A stretch of 64,000 nt of DNA from Nocardioides agariphilus (GCF_015352445.1 NZ_JADKPO010000013.1:1-64000), one strand, 5' to 3'. Positions 17,906 to 30,890 are shown, numbered from the stretch's first letter. Program-made: numbers and translations. Notes: generated from the letters alone by a model not told the origin.

Positions 17906-17929
17906 AGTGGCCCTGACTAGGGTGACCGT

Positions 17930-18727
17930 GTGACGAGCAATCGGGGCCACCATGACCGCACGCCGCCCGATGGCGCCGATGACCACGTGCTGGCCGAGTG
18001 GCTGGCGACCGTCGCCGGCGAGCGGCTGCTCGAGGTGCGAGCAGAAGGTCTCGAGGGACGCGAGCTCAAGGACGCCGGCGACCAGGCCGCCCACGACCTG
18101 CTGATGAGGTTGCTCGCGACGATCCGGCCGGAGGACTCGGTGCTCTCCGAGGAGGGCCTGGAAAGGGATGTCGACAAGGCGAAACGGTTATCGGCCAAGC
18201 GGGTCTGGATCGTGGACCCGCTCGACGGCACTCGTGAGTTCTCCGAGATCCCGCGCGACGACTGGGCCGTGCACGTGGCGCTGTGGGAGGACGGCGACCT
18301 GGTGGCAGGCGCGGTCGCCCAGCCGGCGCTGGGCGAGACGTTCAGCACCGCCGCGCCCCCCGTCGTACCCGATCGCAGCTCCGAGCGCCCGCGCATCGCG
18401 GTCTCGCGGACCAGGCCACCCGCTTTCGTCGAGGCATTGGCCGCCGAGCTCGACGCCGAGCTCGTGCCGATGGGCTCGGCCGGCGTGAAGGTCGTCTCGG
18501 TCGTCCGCGACATCACCGATGCCTACGTCCACGCAGGCGGCCAGTACGAATGGGACAACGCCGCGCCGGTCGCGGTGGCCAGGTCCGCTGGTCTGTTCTG
18601 CTCGCGCATCGACGGCTCGGAGCTTCGCTACAACCAGGACGACGTGTCTCTCCCCGACCTGATCGTGTGCCGGCAGGAGCTCTCCGAGGCCATCCTCGAC
18701 TTCGTGCGGGTCCACGGTACGGACTGA
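17930..18727 (+). CDS. cysQ: 3'(2'),5'-bisphosphate nucleotidase / inositol monophosphatase family (CysQ-like)
   Basis: The 265-residue protein carries the metal-binding signatures of the inositol monophosphatase superfamily: SEEG near 69 for the Glu pair, WIVDPLDGTREF near 97 for the DPLDGT motif, and YEWDNAAPVAVA near 204 for the second WD-x-A motif. CysQ removes phosphate from PAP and related nucleotides that arise from sulfate assimilation and sulfotransferase reactions. The PAPS-dependent sulfotransferase encoded at 3431 would create such a product, but the assignment rests on motif and length only. GTG start at 17930, 24 bp after pth. Confidence 0.85.
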   Translation: MTSNRGHHDRTPPDGADDHVLAEWLATVAGERLLEVRAEGLEGRELKDAGDQAAHDLLMRLLATIRPEDSVLSEEGLERDVDKAKRLSAKRVWIVDPLDGTREFSEIPRDDWAVHVALWEDGDLVAGAVAQPALGETFSTAAPPVVPDRSSERPRIAVSRTRPPAFVEALAAELDAELVPMGSAGVKVVSVVRDITDAYVHAGGQYEWDNAAPVAVARSAGLFCSRIDGSELRYNQDDVSLPDLIVCRQELSEAILDFVRVHGTD

Positions 18728-18926
18728 ACCGACTAGACCGGTCCACACCACCTGCGGGCCCTGCGAGCCGGATCTGGAACCACCCCAGGCCCTGGTGGGT
18801 CGCCCCCAGGTGACCCGTTCGGACTATCTCGATGAGATTCCGGATGCGTTGGGGACGAAACGGACGTATCTCTCGGCGCCCTCGACCATCCTTACCAAGG
18901 TCACGCGAACAGGAAGGAGCAGGGCC

Positions 18927-19112
18927 ATGTGGGACACCGCCGAGCAGACCGGGCACCACCTCTCGCACGAGATGCCCTGCACCGAGTGCGGGCACGCGCC
19001 GCACACCTTCTTGCCGTGCAGCGACACCTGCGACTGCACCCCGCGCCCCATGCCGGGCTCGACCTCTGGGGGCAGCATCTCGGGCCGCACGATCGACCTC
19101 GTCCTGCGCTGA
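18927..19112 (+). CDS. Small cysteine-rich protein
   Basis: The 61-residue product contains ECGHAPHTFLPCSDTCDCT near 20-40 and has five cysteines, spaced so that it could bind zinc or form disulfides. There is no signal peptide. ATG at 18927 is preceded by AGGAAGGA (18911-18918), a strong ribosome binding site that supports a real gene. No known family is assigned. It may be translated alone or with the glyoxalase-like gene 48 bp downstream. Confidence 0.6.
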   Translation: MWDTAEQTGHHLSHEMPCTECGHAPHTFLPCSDTCDCTPRPMPGSTSGGSISGRTIDLVLR

Positions 19113-19160
19113 GTGTTTATCCCCTCGCCGAGCCATTGACCGGTGGGGCAGGGTCGGACC

Positions 19161-19565
19161 ATGACCTGCTTCGTCTCGCACACGACCGTCGACTGCCACA
19201 ACGCCTATGAGCTCTCGGAATGGTGGAGAGCGCTGCTGGGCTACGAGATGGTGGCCGATGACCCCAACGAGCCGGGCCACGAGGAGTGCATGATCCTCGA
19301 CCCCGCCACCGGTCACCGGATCCTGTTCGTCGAGGTCCCCGAGGGCAAGGAGGGCAAGAACCGTCTGCACCTCGACCTGGTGCCGCGCTCGGGGACGCGC
19401 GACGAGGAGACCGACCGCGTGCTCGGAGCAGGAGCCTCGATCGTCAGCGACCTGCGCGGTCACTGGGGACCCGGCACCGGATGGGCCGTGATGGCTGATC
19501 CCGAGGGCAACGAGTTCTGCGTGCTCCGCACCCAGGCCGAGCGCACAGCCCAGTCAGCGAGCTGA
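19161..19565 (+). CDS. VOC-superfamily (glyoxalase-like) protein
   Basis: The 134-residue protein has paired beta-alpha-beta-beta units of the vicinal oxygen chelate fold: VSHTTVDCHNAYELSEWWRALLGYEMV at the start and VMADPEGNEFCVLRT near the C-terminus, with HLDLVP in the middle. The conserved DPEGNEFC ending is a typical metal-ligand position. Members bind a divalent metal and act in resistance or small-molecule turnover. The substrate is unknown. ATG at 19161 is used, as the upstream ATG of the same frame lacks a ribosome binding site. Confidence 0.75.
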   Translation: MTCFVSHTTVDCHNAYELSEWWRALLGYEMVADDPNEPGHEECMILDPATGHRILFVEVPEGKEGKNRLHLDLVPRSGTRDEETDRVLGAGASIVSDLRGHWGPGTGWAVMADPEGNEFCVLRTQAERTAQSAS

Positions 19566-19567
19566 CC

Positions 19568-20443
19568 GTGGACCTCACCGTCGGCAGCACCACCCTGTAC
19601 GTCCGTCGCTGGGGCGAACCCGGCGGGCGTCCGCTGCTCTTCCTGCACGCGCTGGGTCCCGCGTCCTCGGCCGCGTTCCTCGGCCTGGGCGTGCAGCCTC
19701 TCGTCGACGCGGGCTTCGACGTGGCGGCGCCCGACCTGCCGGGGTACGGCGGATCGCCCCCGCTCGACCCTGATGACTACGCGGTCTCGAGGCTCGCCAC
19801 CTTGATGGTCGAGCTGGTGGGGACCTTGGACTGGCCGAGGTTCGACCTCGTCGGTCACAGCTGGGGCGGCGCGATCGCCTGCCACCTGGCGGCCGCCTAC
19901 CCCGAGCTCGTGCACTCGCTCGTCCTGGTCGACAGTGGCCACCTCGACTACGCCGAGACCCCCGGCGTCGACCTGGACTCGACCATCGAGGAGCTCTGCG
20001 AGGCAGCGGAGGCCGGACGGCTGCGGCTGCCCGACCGGGAGCACGTGGCCGAGCTGATCGGCACCGACGTGGACGACGTCCTGGTCGACGCGTTCCTCGA
20101 GGGTATGCAGCCCGATGACGAGGGGCGCCTGGTCTCACGCACCCCGGGTCGCGCCAGCGGCGCGGCGCGCTACCACCTGGCACGCGCCAAGCAGTCGGAG
20201 ACCTGGCCGTTGATCGCAGCCCAGCGCATCCCCACGCTCTTGCTGCTGGCCACGGAGCCCGAGCAGGCCCGGCAGCTCAACGAGATGGGCGCAACGCGCT
20301 TCGCTGCCGCCGTGCCCCAGGCCGACGTGCGCTGGGTCGAGGGGGCGACCCACTCGCTGGTCACCGACGAGCGCGAGCGGTTCGGCCAGACGGTCAGCCA
20401 GTGGGTGAGCCAGTGGCTCGTCCCCGGAACCACCTCGGGCTGA
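19568..20443 (+). CDS. Alpha/beta-hydrolase
   Basis: The 291-residue protein has the nucleophile elbow GHSWGG at about residue 97 and LLFLHALGPASS as the oxyanion-hole strand. A likely catalytic His occurs in EGATHSLV near 261. There is a cap-like stretch of helices between. It probably hydrolyses an ester or related bond. GTG at 19568 is two bases after the stop of the VOC gene, so the two are likely co-translated. The serpin gene follows 17 bp later. Confidence 0.8.
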   Translation: MDLTVGSTTLYVRRWGEPGGRPLLFLHALGPASSAAFLGLGVQPLVDAGFDVAAPDLPGYGGSPPLDPDDYAVSRLATLMVELVGTLDWPRFDLVGHSWGGAIACHLAAAYPELVHSLVLVDSGHLDYAETPGVDLDSTIEELCEAAEAGRLRLPDREHVAELIGTDVDDVLVDAFLEGMQPDDEGRLVSRTPGRASGAARYHLARAKQSETWPLIAAQRIPTLLLLATEPEQARQLNEMGATRFAAAVPQADVRWVEGATHSLVTDERERFGQTVSQWVSQWLVPGTTSG

Positions 20444-20460
20444 CGGGCGTCCCACGAACC

Positions 20461-21783
20461 ATGCTGAACGGGTTGGCTCGCCGCGACGTCCTCAAGATCC
20501 TCGGGCTTGCCGCCCTCGCCACCTCGTCGTCGGCCCTGGTGGCCTGCAGCGACAACAGCGGGCCGGCCATCGCGACCGATCCCGGTGTCGTCGCTGCGCA
20601 GGTGGATCGTGAGGCGGGGGACCCGAAGCTGATCCCGGGCGTCGTCGACGCGCTGAACCACCTGACCGGCGGCCTGTACGCGCAGCTGTCGAGCCAGCCG
20701 GGCAACCTCGCGTTCTCGCCGTACTCCGTCGCCGTCGCGTTGTCGATGACGCGCAACGGCGCGGCCGGCAAGACCGCGGAGGAGATGGACCAGGTGCTCG
20801 GTATCGGCGACCTCGCCGCGCACAACGGCGGCATCAACGCCCTGACGCAGGCCGTGGAGGGTCTCGCGGGCACGTTCGAGCAGGAGGGCGCCGACCCGGC
20901 CGTGATCGCGCTCGACAGCGCCAACGCGCTGTTCGGCGACGGCTCGGTGACGTGGAGCGACGACTTCCTCGAGACGCTGGCCCGGTCCTACGGCGCGGGG
21001 ATGCGGACCGTCGACTACATCGGGCACACCGAGGACGCGCGCACGAAGATCAACGGCTGGACCGCCGAGCGCACGCACGACAAGATCCCCGAGATCATCC
21101 CCGAGGGAGTGCTCGACGAGCTGACCCGACTGGTGCTCGTCAACGCGCTCTACTTCAAGGCGCCGTGGCAGTTCCCGTTCCAGGAGACCCTCACCTCCGA
21201 CCGGCCGTTCCACCGGTCCGCGAGCGACACCGTCGACGTACCGACCATGGTCGCCTCGCTCGAGGGGGCGGGGTACGGCGAGGGTGAGGGCTGGCGGGCC
21301 GTGCGGCTTCCCTACGTCGGCGGCACGCTGGCCATGTCGGTGTTGCTGCCGGACGAGGGGGCGTTCGGTGATCTGGAGCAGAAGGTGGCCGGCGGGCAGC
21401 TGGCCGTCATCTTGGGCACGGCCGTGACCGATGCGATGGTCGAGCTGAGCCTGCCACGGTGGAAGTTCCGCACCGAGGCGTCGTTGAAGGACGCGTTGAC
21501 CGCGCTGGGGATGCCGATCGCCTTCTCGCTGGACGCCGACTTCACAGACATGACCGACGAGGTCGCCGATCTGCACATCGGCGCCGTCTTGCACCAGGCC
21601 TTCGTCGCCGTCGACGAGCGCGGCACGGAGGCGGCCGCGGCGACGGCGGTGGTCATGCAGGACGAGTCGGCACCTGCCGTGCGTGTCGAGGTCGTGGTGG
21701 ACCGGCCGTTCCTGTTCGTGATCCACGACGTCGAGCACCTGACGCCGCTGTTCGTGGGCAGGGTCGCCGATCCCACCGCCTGA
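20461..21783 (+). CDS. Serpin-family protein, exported lipoprotein
   Basis: The 440-residue protein starts with an RR-containing signal, LARRDVLKILGLAAL, and has the lipobox-like sequence LVACS at about residues 26-30, so it is probably anchored outside the cell. The serpin fold is marked by GNLAFSPYSVAVALSMTRNGAAGKTAEEMDQVLG near 80, LVLVNALYFKAPWQFPF near 225, and the reactive-centre loop region DERGTEAAAATAVVM near 389, followed by DRPFLFVIHDVEHLTPLFVGRV. The small residues of the hinge (GTEAAAATA) are typical of inhibitory serpins. Bacterial serpins trap serine proteases and may protect cells from external proteases. The target is unknown. Confidence 0.9.
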   Translation: MLNGLARRDVLKILGLAALATSSSALVACSDNSGPAIATDPGVVAAQVDREAGDPKLIPGVVDALNHLTGGLYAQLSSQPGNLAFSPYSVAVALSMTRNGAAGKTAEEMDQVLGIGDLAAHNGGINALTQAVEGLAGTFEQEGADPAVIALDSANALFGDGSVTWSDDFLETLARSYGAGMRTVDYIGHTEDARTKINGWTAERTHDKIPEIIPEGVLDELTRLVLVNALYFKAPWQFPFQETLTSDRPFHRSASDTVDVPTMVASLEGAGYGEGEGWRAVRLPYVGGTLAMSVLLPDEGAFGDLEQKVAGGQLAVILGTAVTDAMVELSLPRWKFRTEASLKDALTALGMPIAFSLDADFTDMTDEVADLHIGAVLHQAFVAVDERGTEAAAATAVVMQDESAPAVRVEVVVDRPFLFVIHDVEHLTPLFVGRVADPTA

Positions 21784-21822
21784 GGCCTGTCGGCGGCGTG
21801 ACCTAGAGTGGTCGAGTTCCAC

Positions 21823-21850
21823 CACCCCCGGTCGTGCTCGACCGGGGGTG
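21823..21850 (+). terminator. Hairpin between serpin and mfd
   Basis: CACCCCCGGTCG (21823-21834) and CGACCGGGGGTG (21839-21850) form a perfect 12-bp stem with loop TGCT. It has no U-tract after it. It probably ends the serpin transcript; transcription of mfd is then likely to begin in this spacer or downstream of it. Confidence 0.65.
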
Positions 21851-21881
21851 ATCGTGCTGCACCAGGTTGGAGACGCACCCC

Positions 21882-25670
<3,789 letters not shown>

Positions 25671-25709
25671 CCCAGCGGTCGATCCAGCCCCTGACAAGGA
25701 GTCGTGAGC

Positions 25710-26435
25710 ATGTCGAGCCGGTCCCCCAGGCGCCTCCGGAGGCGCGTACCCAGGCGCGTCGTTGCAGGTGTCGTCGCGGTCGTGACCGCGTCCGTGCTGT
25801 CCGGCTGCGGCCAGGCCAAGCCGGGCGTGGCCGTCGAGGTAGGCGACCAGACGCTGACCGCGTCGGCCATCGACGAGCTCGCGGTGTCCTACTGCAAGGG
25901 GCTCCAGCCCCAGCTCAAGGCCAACGGCGCGGTGTTCCCGATGAGCTACGTGCGCTCCTACGTCGTGCGCAACCTGACCGTCAAGGCGGCCGCCGAGCAG
26001 CTCGCCGACGACTACTCGGTCACCCTGCCCGCGAGCTACGGCGAGTCGGTGCGCAGCCTGCGCGACCAGATCGCGGCGAGCTTCCCCAAGAACCGCGTCG
26101 ACGACGTGGTCGAGGTCGAGTCCGTCGGCGCCTACGTGCAGGCCGTCGAGCTCGAGGTGGGCGACATCCTGCTCGCCGCCGAGGGCAAGACCGGGGCCGA
26201 CGACGCCGCCAAGCAGGCCCGCGGCCAGGATGCGCTGACCCAGTGGCTGTCCGAGCACCCGGCCGACGTCAACCCGCGCTACGGCATCGCCGTCGGCAAC
26301 GCCGACCTCCAGGCGCCGCAGTTCGTCGACACCAACACCTCCTTCGCCTTGAGCCCCAACGCGGTCAAGGGCGACGCGACCGACCCCGACCAGGCCTACG
26401 CAGCGACGCTGCCGAGCTCGCAACGCTGCGGCTGA
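25710..26435 (+). CDS. Probable lipoprotein
   Basis: The 241-residue product has an Arg-rich N-terminus, a hydrophobic stretch, and SVLSGCGQ near residue 34, a lipobox with Cys for lipidation. The mature part is helical with VGDQTLTASAIDELAVSYCKGL near 45, which has the look of a SurA/PrsA-like chaperone N-domain (a peptidyl-prolyl isomerase domain is not seen). ATG at 25710 lies 8 bp after AAGGAG, whereas GTG at 25704 would be too close to it. It precedes mazG by 3 bp, so both share a transcript. Confidence 0.7.
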   Translation: MSSRSPRRLRRRVPRRVVAGVVAVVTASVLSGCGQAKPGVAVEVGDQTLTASAIDELAVSYCKGLQPQLKANGAVFPMSYVRSYVVRNLTVKAAAEQLADDYSVTLPASYGESVRSLRDQIAASFPKNRVDDVVEVESVGAYVQAVELEVGDILLAAEGKTGADDAAKQARGQDALTQWLSEHPADVNPRYGIAVGNADLQAPQFVDTNTSFALSPNAVKGDATDPDQAYAATLPSSQRCG

Positions 26436-26438
26436 GCG

Positions 26439-27047
26439 ATGGCCGGCGAGCCGGTGACCGACCCGCTGGCGCAGTTCGCCGCCGACATGCGGCGGCTGCG
26501 GGCCGAGTGCGTCTGGAAGCGTGAGCAGACCCACGAGTCCCTGCGCCGTTACCTGGTCGAGGAGTCCTGGGAGACGCTCGAGGCGATCGACTCCGGCGAT
26601 CCCGAGCACCTGCGCGAGGAGCTGGGCGACCTGCTCCTGCAGATCGGCTTCCACGCCGTGATCGCCGAGGAGCGCGGCGAGTTCACCTTTGACGAGGTGG
26701 TGCAGGGCATCGTCGACAAGCTGCGCCGCCGCAACCCGCACGTCTTCGGCAGTGCGACGGCGACCGACGCGGCATCGGTCAACGAGCTCTGGGAGTCGGT
26801 GAAGGCGATGGAGAAGGAGCGCACGTCGGTGTTCGACGGGTTGCCCGCAGGGCTGCCGGCGCTCTTGGTGGCCGACAAGGTGCTCGACCGTGCGGAGCGC
26901 GCGGGCACGCCGGTCGCCGTACCCTCCGCTGACGACGCGGCCGACGTCGGCGACCGGCTGCTGGCCCTGGTCGCCGAGGCCCGGTCGGCCGGGGTCGATC
27001 CCGAGCACGCGCTGCGTGACGCCGTACGCCGAGCACTTTCCGGCTGA
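26439..27047 (+). CDS. mazG: MazG-type nucleoside triphosphate pyrophosphohydrolase
   Basis: The 202-residue protein carries KREQTHESLRRYLVEESWETLEAI near 29-52 and LREELGDLLLQIGFHA near 63. The E-x2-E-x12-28-E-x2-D metal site hydrolyses dNTPs to monophosphate and pyrophosphate. Only one MazG domain is present, as in actinobacterial MazG, and the usual CPWD is replaced by CVWK, an unusual change at the N-terminal end of the fold. It sanitises aberrant nucleotides and follows mfd and a lipoprotein gene. Confidence 0.92.
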   Translation: MAGEPVTDPLAQFAADMRRLRAECVWKREQTHESLRRYLVEESWETLEAIDSGDPEHLREELGDLLLQIGFHAVIAEERGEFTFDEVVQGIVDKLRRRNPHVFGSATATDAASVNELWESVKAMEKERTSVFDGLPAGLPALLVADKVLDRAERAGTPVAVPSADDAADVGDRLLALVAEARSAGVDPEHALRDAVRRALSG

Positions 27048-27084
27048 GCGATGGGTGCATGGGGCTGACGGGGTCTGCACCCGC

Positions 27085-27224
27085 ATGAGCAGGGTCCAGT
27101 TCCCGTGCCTGTGGTTCGACGGCGACGCCGAGGAGGCGGCCGGCTTCTACGTCACGCTGCTGCCCGACAGTTGACCATGCACAAGATCGACGTCGACGAG
27201 CTCGAGCGCGCGGCGGCTGCCTAG
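27085..27224 (+). pseudogene. Decayed PhnB-like (VOC superfamily) gene, internal deletion
   Basis: From ATG at 27085 the frame reads SRVQFPCLWFDGDAEEAAGFYVTLLPDS and stops, the first strand and helix of a PhnB-type VOC protein. After that stop, from ATG at 27177, HKIDVDELERAAA and a stop match the usual last residues of the same family (a final helix beginning with a Lys-Ile/Leu-Asp). The middle, normally about 100 residues with the metal site, is gone. The stop at 27222-27224 overlaps the end of the convergent SARP gene. Confidence 0.6.
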
Positions 27225-30088
27225 CCCGCGTCTGGATAGTCCTCGGTCTCAGCCTCGCGGCGCAACGATGCGGCAAGCTCGAGCGCCGACTCCTCGAGAG
27301 ACAGCGCCGTCGGAGCGGGCACCGCGAGACCAGGGTCGTCGAGAACGGCCTGCCACGGCTCGGAGAGCCCGAGCAGCGGTCCCGGCACGGGGCTGCCATC
27401 GGCATCGATGGCTCGCGTCATCGTCGTGGCGGCTCGGAGAAGGTCGACGGCACGCGGCTCGTCCGGCACCGTGGTCAGGGCCGCGAGGGCGATCGCGGTC
27501 ACGACCTCGAGGGTCCAGCCCAGGTCCGACATCCGTGCGACGGCGGGCAGGACGTCGGCAAGCATGGCGAGGCCGTCCTCGGCGGCGCCGCGCCGGATGA
27601 GGGCGTAGCCGAGGTTGGTCTGGATGTCGCTCAGGGCCTTGTACTGGCCGAGGCGGCGAGCGTCCTGCAAGGCGCCGACCAGCAGTTCCTCCGCCCGCTC
27701 GACGCGACCCCGCATGAGCTCTGCCCTGGCGAGGTCCGTGACGGCGGTGGTGCGCTCGAGCGCGTTGCCCGCTGCCGCCAGACCCTGGGTGGCGTGCAGG
27801 ACCGCGTCGTCGGCGTCCCCGCGCTCGGTCGCCACCCAGCTCGCCGCGCTGTGCGCCATCTGGAGCAGGGTCCGGTGGGTACCCGCGGCTTCGGTCGCAG
27901 CTTCCGCATCCGCCCGGGCGAGTGACGCATTCCCGCGCTCGGATCTCAGGGCCGCCCGGTATGCGTAGCCGAGCACACGGAAGAGCGAGTCGGACGGGTC
28001 GAGTCGCTCGACCGAGTCCAGGAGGGCACCGGCGTCGGCGCCGTACGTCGAGAACGTCGCGCAGTCGATCATCACCTCGAGCCGGGCGGACCACGGCTCC
28101 GGCGGGTCCGCCGCCAGGATCGTCGCGCACAGCTGCCGGAGGTCGTCGTCGCGACCGATCTGGTGCAGGCCCCGGCGCTGGGAGAGCACGAGCTCGGCTG
28201 CCTGGGCGACCTCGCCTGCCTCGATCTGGGCCTGGGTGACCTGCCGCAGCAGCGGCAGGTCGTCGGACAGCCGGCTCAAGTGCTGGCGAGACCAGTCACC
28301 TACGAGGTCTCGATCCTGGTCACGCCGCATCCACGCGGCGCCGACGGCTCGAGCGACGGCAGGCCCTGCTGCCGCATCCTCGCGGACCACTGCTCGGACC
28401 GTCGCCAGGAGCGCGAACCTCCGTCCTGACGCCGCCTCGAGGGGGACCACAAGACCGAGGCGGACGAGCTGCTCGAGGTCGTCCACCCGGTGGGCGTGAC
28501 CGTCCAGGGCGGCGGCCGCCGCTCCAGCGGTCGCGCTGTCCACGGCCGCGTCGAGGGCGGCGAGCGCATGCAAGGTCGTCAGGGCGGAGGCATCGAGCAG
28601 CCGCACGCTCCAGCGGACCGCCTCGTCGACGGACGACTGCCGAACCGACGAGGCGGAAGGATCGCGAAGGTCGCCCACCGCGGGCAGCCGGCGGAGAAGT
28701 TCCGCGGGATCCAGGACGTTGATGCGGGCGGCCGCGAGCTCGATGGCCAAGGGGAGCCCGTCGAGGCGCTGGGTCAGCTCCGCCACGACCTCCGGGTCGT
28801 CCTCGAAGGACGGGAGGATGGAGCGGGCGCGATCGCAGAAGAGCCGGCTGGCATCGTCGACGGGCAGGGGTGGGAGCCGGACGACCTGCTCGCCCGGGAT
28901 GCCGAGCGGACCACGTGAGGTGGCGAGCACTCGTACGCCGCGATGTCTCTCCAACAGCCCCCTGACCGCGCGAGGGGCATCCGCGAGGTGTTCGAGGTTG
29001 TCCAGGACCAGGACCAGCTCGTCGGTGAGAGTCTCCCCGGAGCCGTCCACCGGGTGCCCGAGACGATCCGCCACCGCCTGCGCGATGTCGGTCGACGTCT
29101 GCTCGTCGGCCAGCGGCACCCATACCGTCTCCCGCCGCGCGGAGGTCGTGGCGGCGACTGCCAGGGCCAGACGCGTCTTGCCCACCCCGCCGGGGCCGGT
29201 CAGGGTCACCAGGCGCTGGCCCTCGTCCAAGGCAGACACCACCAGGGCCAGCAGCTCGTCGCGTCCGAGCATGGGGGTCAGGGCGACGGGCAGGGATCCC
29301 CCGAGGGCGACCTCGGTGCGCGTGCCGAGCAGCGCCGGTTCCTGGTTGAGGATCTTCTGCTCCAGCTCGCTGAGCTCGGCTCCGAGGTCCAGGCCGTGCT
29401 CCTCGACGAGGAGGTCACGGGCGCGTCGCAGGGTGGCGAGCCCCTCCACCTGCCGTCCGCCGCGCACCTGGGCGAGGACCAGCTGGGTCCAGAACCGCTC
29501 GCGCTCGGGGTGATCGCGAACGAGGACCTGCAGGTCCTCGATGACCGCGAGGTGCTCACCGAGGGCGAGTCGCGCGTCGATGGAGAGCTCCCTCGCGGCC
29601 AGCTGCCTGGCCTGCAGGTACTCCAGCCAGTCGGACGCGAACGGCAGCGCGACCAGGTCTGCCAGCGCCGGTCCTCGCCACCGGTCCAGCGCCTGGTCCA
29701 GGTCCGTCCGGGCGGCGAGCGGTCGACCGTCTGCCAGCGCCCTGGCTCCGGCCTCGACACCTGCGCGAAAGGCCGCGACGTCGACCTCGTCGGGACCCGC
29801 GACCAGCTCGTAGGCCTCGTCATGCCCGACGATGCGGCTGGGAGCCGACGCGCTCCGGAGCGGCTCGAGCGCTCGCCGCAGCGTCGACACATAGGTCTGC
29901 ACGTTCTGCCGGTATCGCGGCGGCACCGAGGTGCCCCAGATCCCCTCTGCGATCCGGTCCAGAGCGACCGGATGGTTGGGCTCGAGGGCCAGCTGCGCGA
30001 GCACCCCGCGCTGCTTGATCCCACCGCAGGGAGCCGTCGAGGCATCGTCTCGGCGCGCCTCGAACGGACCCAACAGGTTGATCTGCAC
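27221..30088 (-). CDS. SARP/AfsR-like transcriptional regulator with NB-ARC ATPase and helical repeats
   Basis: The 955-residue protein begins with an OmpR-type winged helix (INLLGPFEARRDD to SRIVGHDEAYELV) followed by a bacterial transcriptional activator (BTAD) domain about 95-245, with SDWLEYLQARQLAARE. The ATPase has Walker A LTGPGGVGKTRLALAVA near 295 and Walker B LVLVLDNLEHL, then GLPLAIELAAARI as in NB-ARC proteins. The C-terminal 400 residues are helical repeats of TPR type. SARP proteins activate secondary-metabolite or secretion genes upon sensing a signal through the repeats. GTG at 30088 is the first start that keeps the DNA-binding domain complete. It is divergent from the secreted protein at 30339. 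Confidence 0.85.
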   Translation of the reverse strand: MQINLLGPFEARRDDASTAPCGGIKQRGVLAQLALEPNHPVALDRIAEGIWGTSVPPRYRQNVQTYVSTLRRALEPLRSASAPSRIVGHDEAYELVAGPDEVDVAAFRAGVEAGARALADGRPLAARTDLDQALDRWRGPALADLVALPFASDWLEYLQARQLAARELSIDARLALGEHLAVIEDLQVLVRDHPERERFWTQLVLAQVRGGRQVEGLATLRRARDLLVEEHGLDLGAELSELEQKILNQEPALLGTRTEVALGGSLPVALTPMLGRDELLALVVSALDEGQRLVTLTGPGGVGKTRLALAVAATTSARRETVWVPLADEQTSTDIAQAVADRLGHPVDGSGETLTDELVLVLDNLEHLADAPRAVRGLLERHRGVRVLATSRGPLGIPGEQVVRLPPLPVDDASRLFCDRARSILPSFEDDPEVVAELTQRLDGLPLAIELAAARINVLDPAELLRRLPAVGDLRDPSASSVRQSSVDEAVRWSVRLLDASALTTLHALAALDAAVDSATAGAAAAALDGHAHRVDDLEQLVRLGLVVPLEAASGRRFALLATVRAVVREDAAAGPAVARAVGAAWMRRDQDRDLVGDWSRQHLSRLSDDLPLLRQVTQAQIEAGEVAQAAELVLSQRRGLHQIGRDDDLRQLCATILAADPPEPWSARLEVMIDCATFSTYGADAGALLDSVERLDPSDSLFRVLGYAYRAALRSERGNASLARADAEAATEAAGTHRTLLQMAHSAASWVATERGDADDAVLHATQGLAAAGNALERTTAVTDLARAELMRGRVERAEELLVGALQDARRLGQYKALSDIQTNLGYALIRRGAAEDGLAMLADVLPAVARMSDLGWTLEVVTAIALAALTTVPDEPRAVDLLRAATTMTRAIDADGSPVPGPLLGLSEPWQAVLDDPGLAVPAPTALSLEESALELAASLRREAETEDYPDAG

Positions 30089-30338
30089 CCGCGACTCGCT
30101 TCCGGTTCCGAACCGCCGCCTCTCGCCGATGATGAGGAACCGCGCCCGCTGCGCGCAAGGGCGCCGCGTCCCGGCCTCCTCTCGCTCCCTGTCTCGCCCT
30201 CCCTCGCCCGGCCCCGCCCCTGGCGCTCGCGCACGCGTCAGCGGCTTCTGAAGTGAGGCTGAAGTGTCGCCGGACAGTGTTCGGCCATCAACCCACCACC
30301 GGGGACCGAGGTCCCGGAACACTGACAGGAGAAGGAAC
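30089..30338. promoter_or_regulatory. Divergent intergenic region, SARP gene and secreted-protein gene
   Basis: About 250 bp separate the divergent starts. No consensus -35/-10 pair is clear to me. The ribosome binding site AGGAGAAGGA at 30327-30336 decides the start of the secreted protein. A SARP regulator usually binds direct heptameric repeats in such a region, but I could not identify a convincing pair by eye. Confidence 0.3.
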
Positions 30339-30890
30339 ATGAACCGACAGCTCACCACCCTCGAGCCCGGCACCGGCCCGAGGACGGCCAGGCCCCGCCG
30401 CACGCGTCTGGCCGGTCGCATCGCCACCGTGATCGCTCTGTTGGCCGCGGTGCTCGGCCTGAACGCCACGACCGCGGGGAGCGCGAACGCCTTCGTGTCG
30501 GTGCCCAACCAGTTCTACGCCGAGTGCTCGCCGCAGGCGGTCACGGCTCTCTCGCCCGACATGCGCTACTTCCCCAGCTACGGGGTCTCGTGGAGCGCGA
30601 AGCTCTACGTGTACACCTCGTACGGCTGGGCGACCTACGGATCCAGCAGCGTGCAGACGGCGTACGGCCAGAACCTCCTGCCGGCCTTCAGTGTCTGGCA
30701 CCCGCAGGAGTCAGCCACCTGGTACTCCCTTCCCCGCGGCCGCTACTACCAGGTGCGCATCACTGCCGGCTGGTTCGGCGCGAGCTCCTTGCTGGTCAAC
30801 AACGCCGTGATCCCCCACCAGCTGGTCCAGGGCAACTTCAACCTGACGCAGAAGACGTACTCCACGACCAGCTACTGCTACATCCCCTGA
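30339..30890 (+). CDS. Secreted aromatic-rich protein
   Basis: The 183-residue product has a long N-region followed by a hydrophobic segment IATVIALLAAVLGLNATTAGSANAF (about 32-56) with Ala-x-Ala cleavage before AF. The mature part (about 130 residues) is rich in Tyr, Trp, Ser and Gly, such as SWSAKLYVYTSYGWATYGSSS, and probably all-beta. Two Cys (AECSPQ and SYCYIP) may form one disulfide. It is divergent from a SARP-type regulator, which may control it. The family was not recognised. Confidence 0.65.
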   Translation: MNRQLTTLEPGTGPRTARPRRTRLAGRIATVIALLAAVLGLNATTAGSANAFVSVPNQFYAECSPQAVTALSPDMRYFPSYGVSWSAKLYVYTSYGWATYGSSSVQTAYGQNLLPAFSVWHPQESATWYSLPRGRYYQVRITAGWFGASSLLVNNAVIPHQLVQGNFNLTQKTYSTTSYCYIP

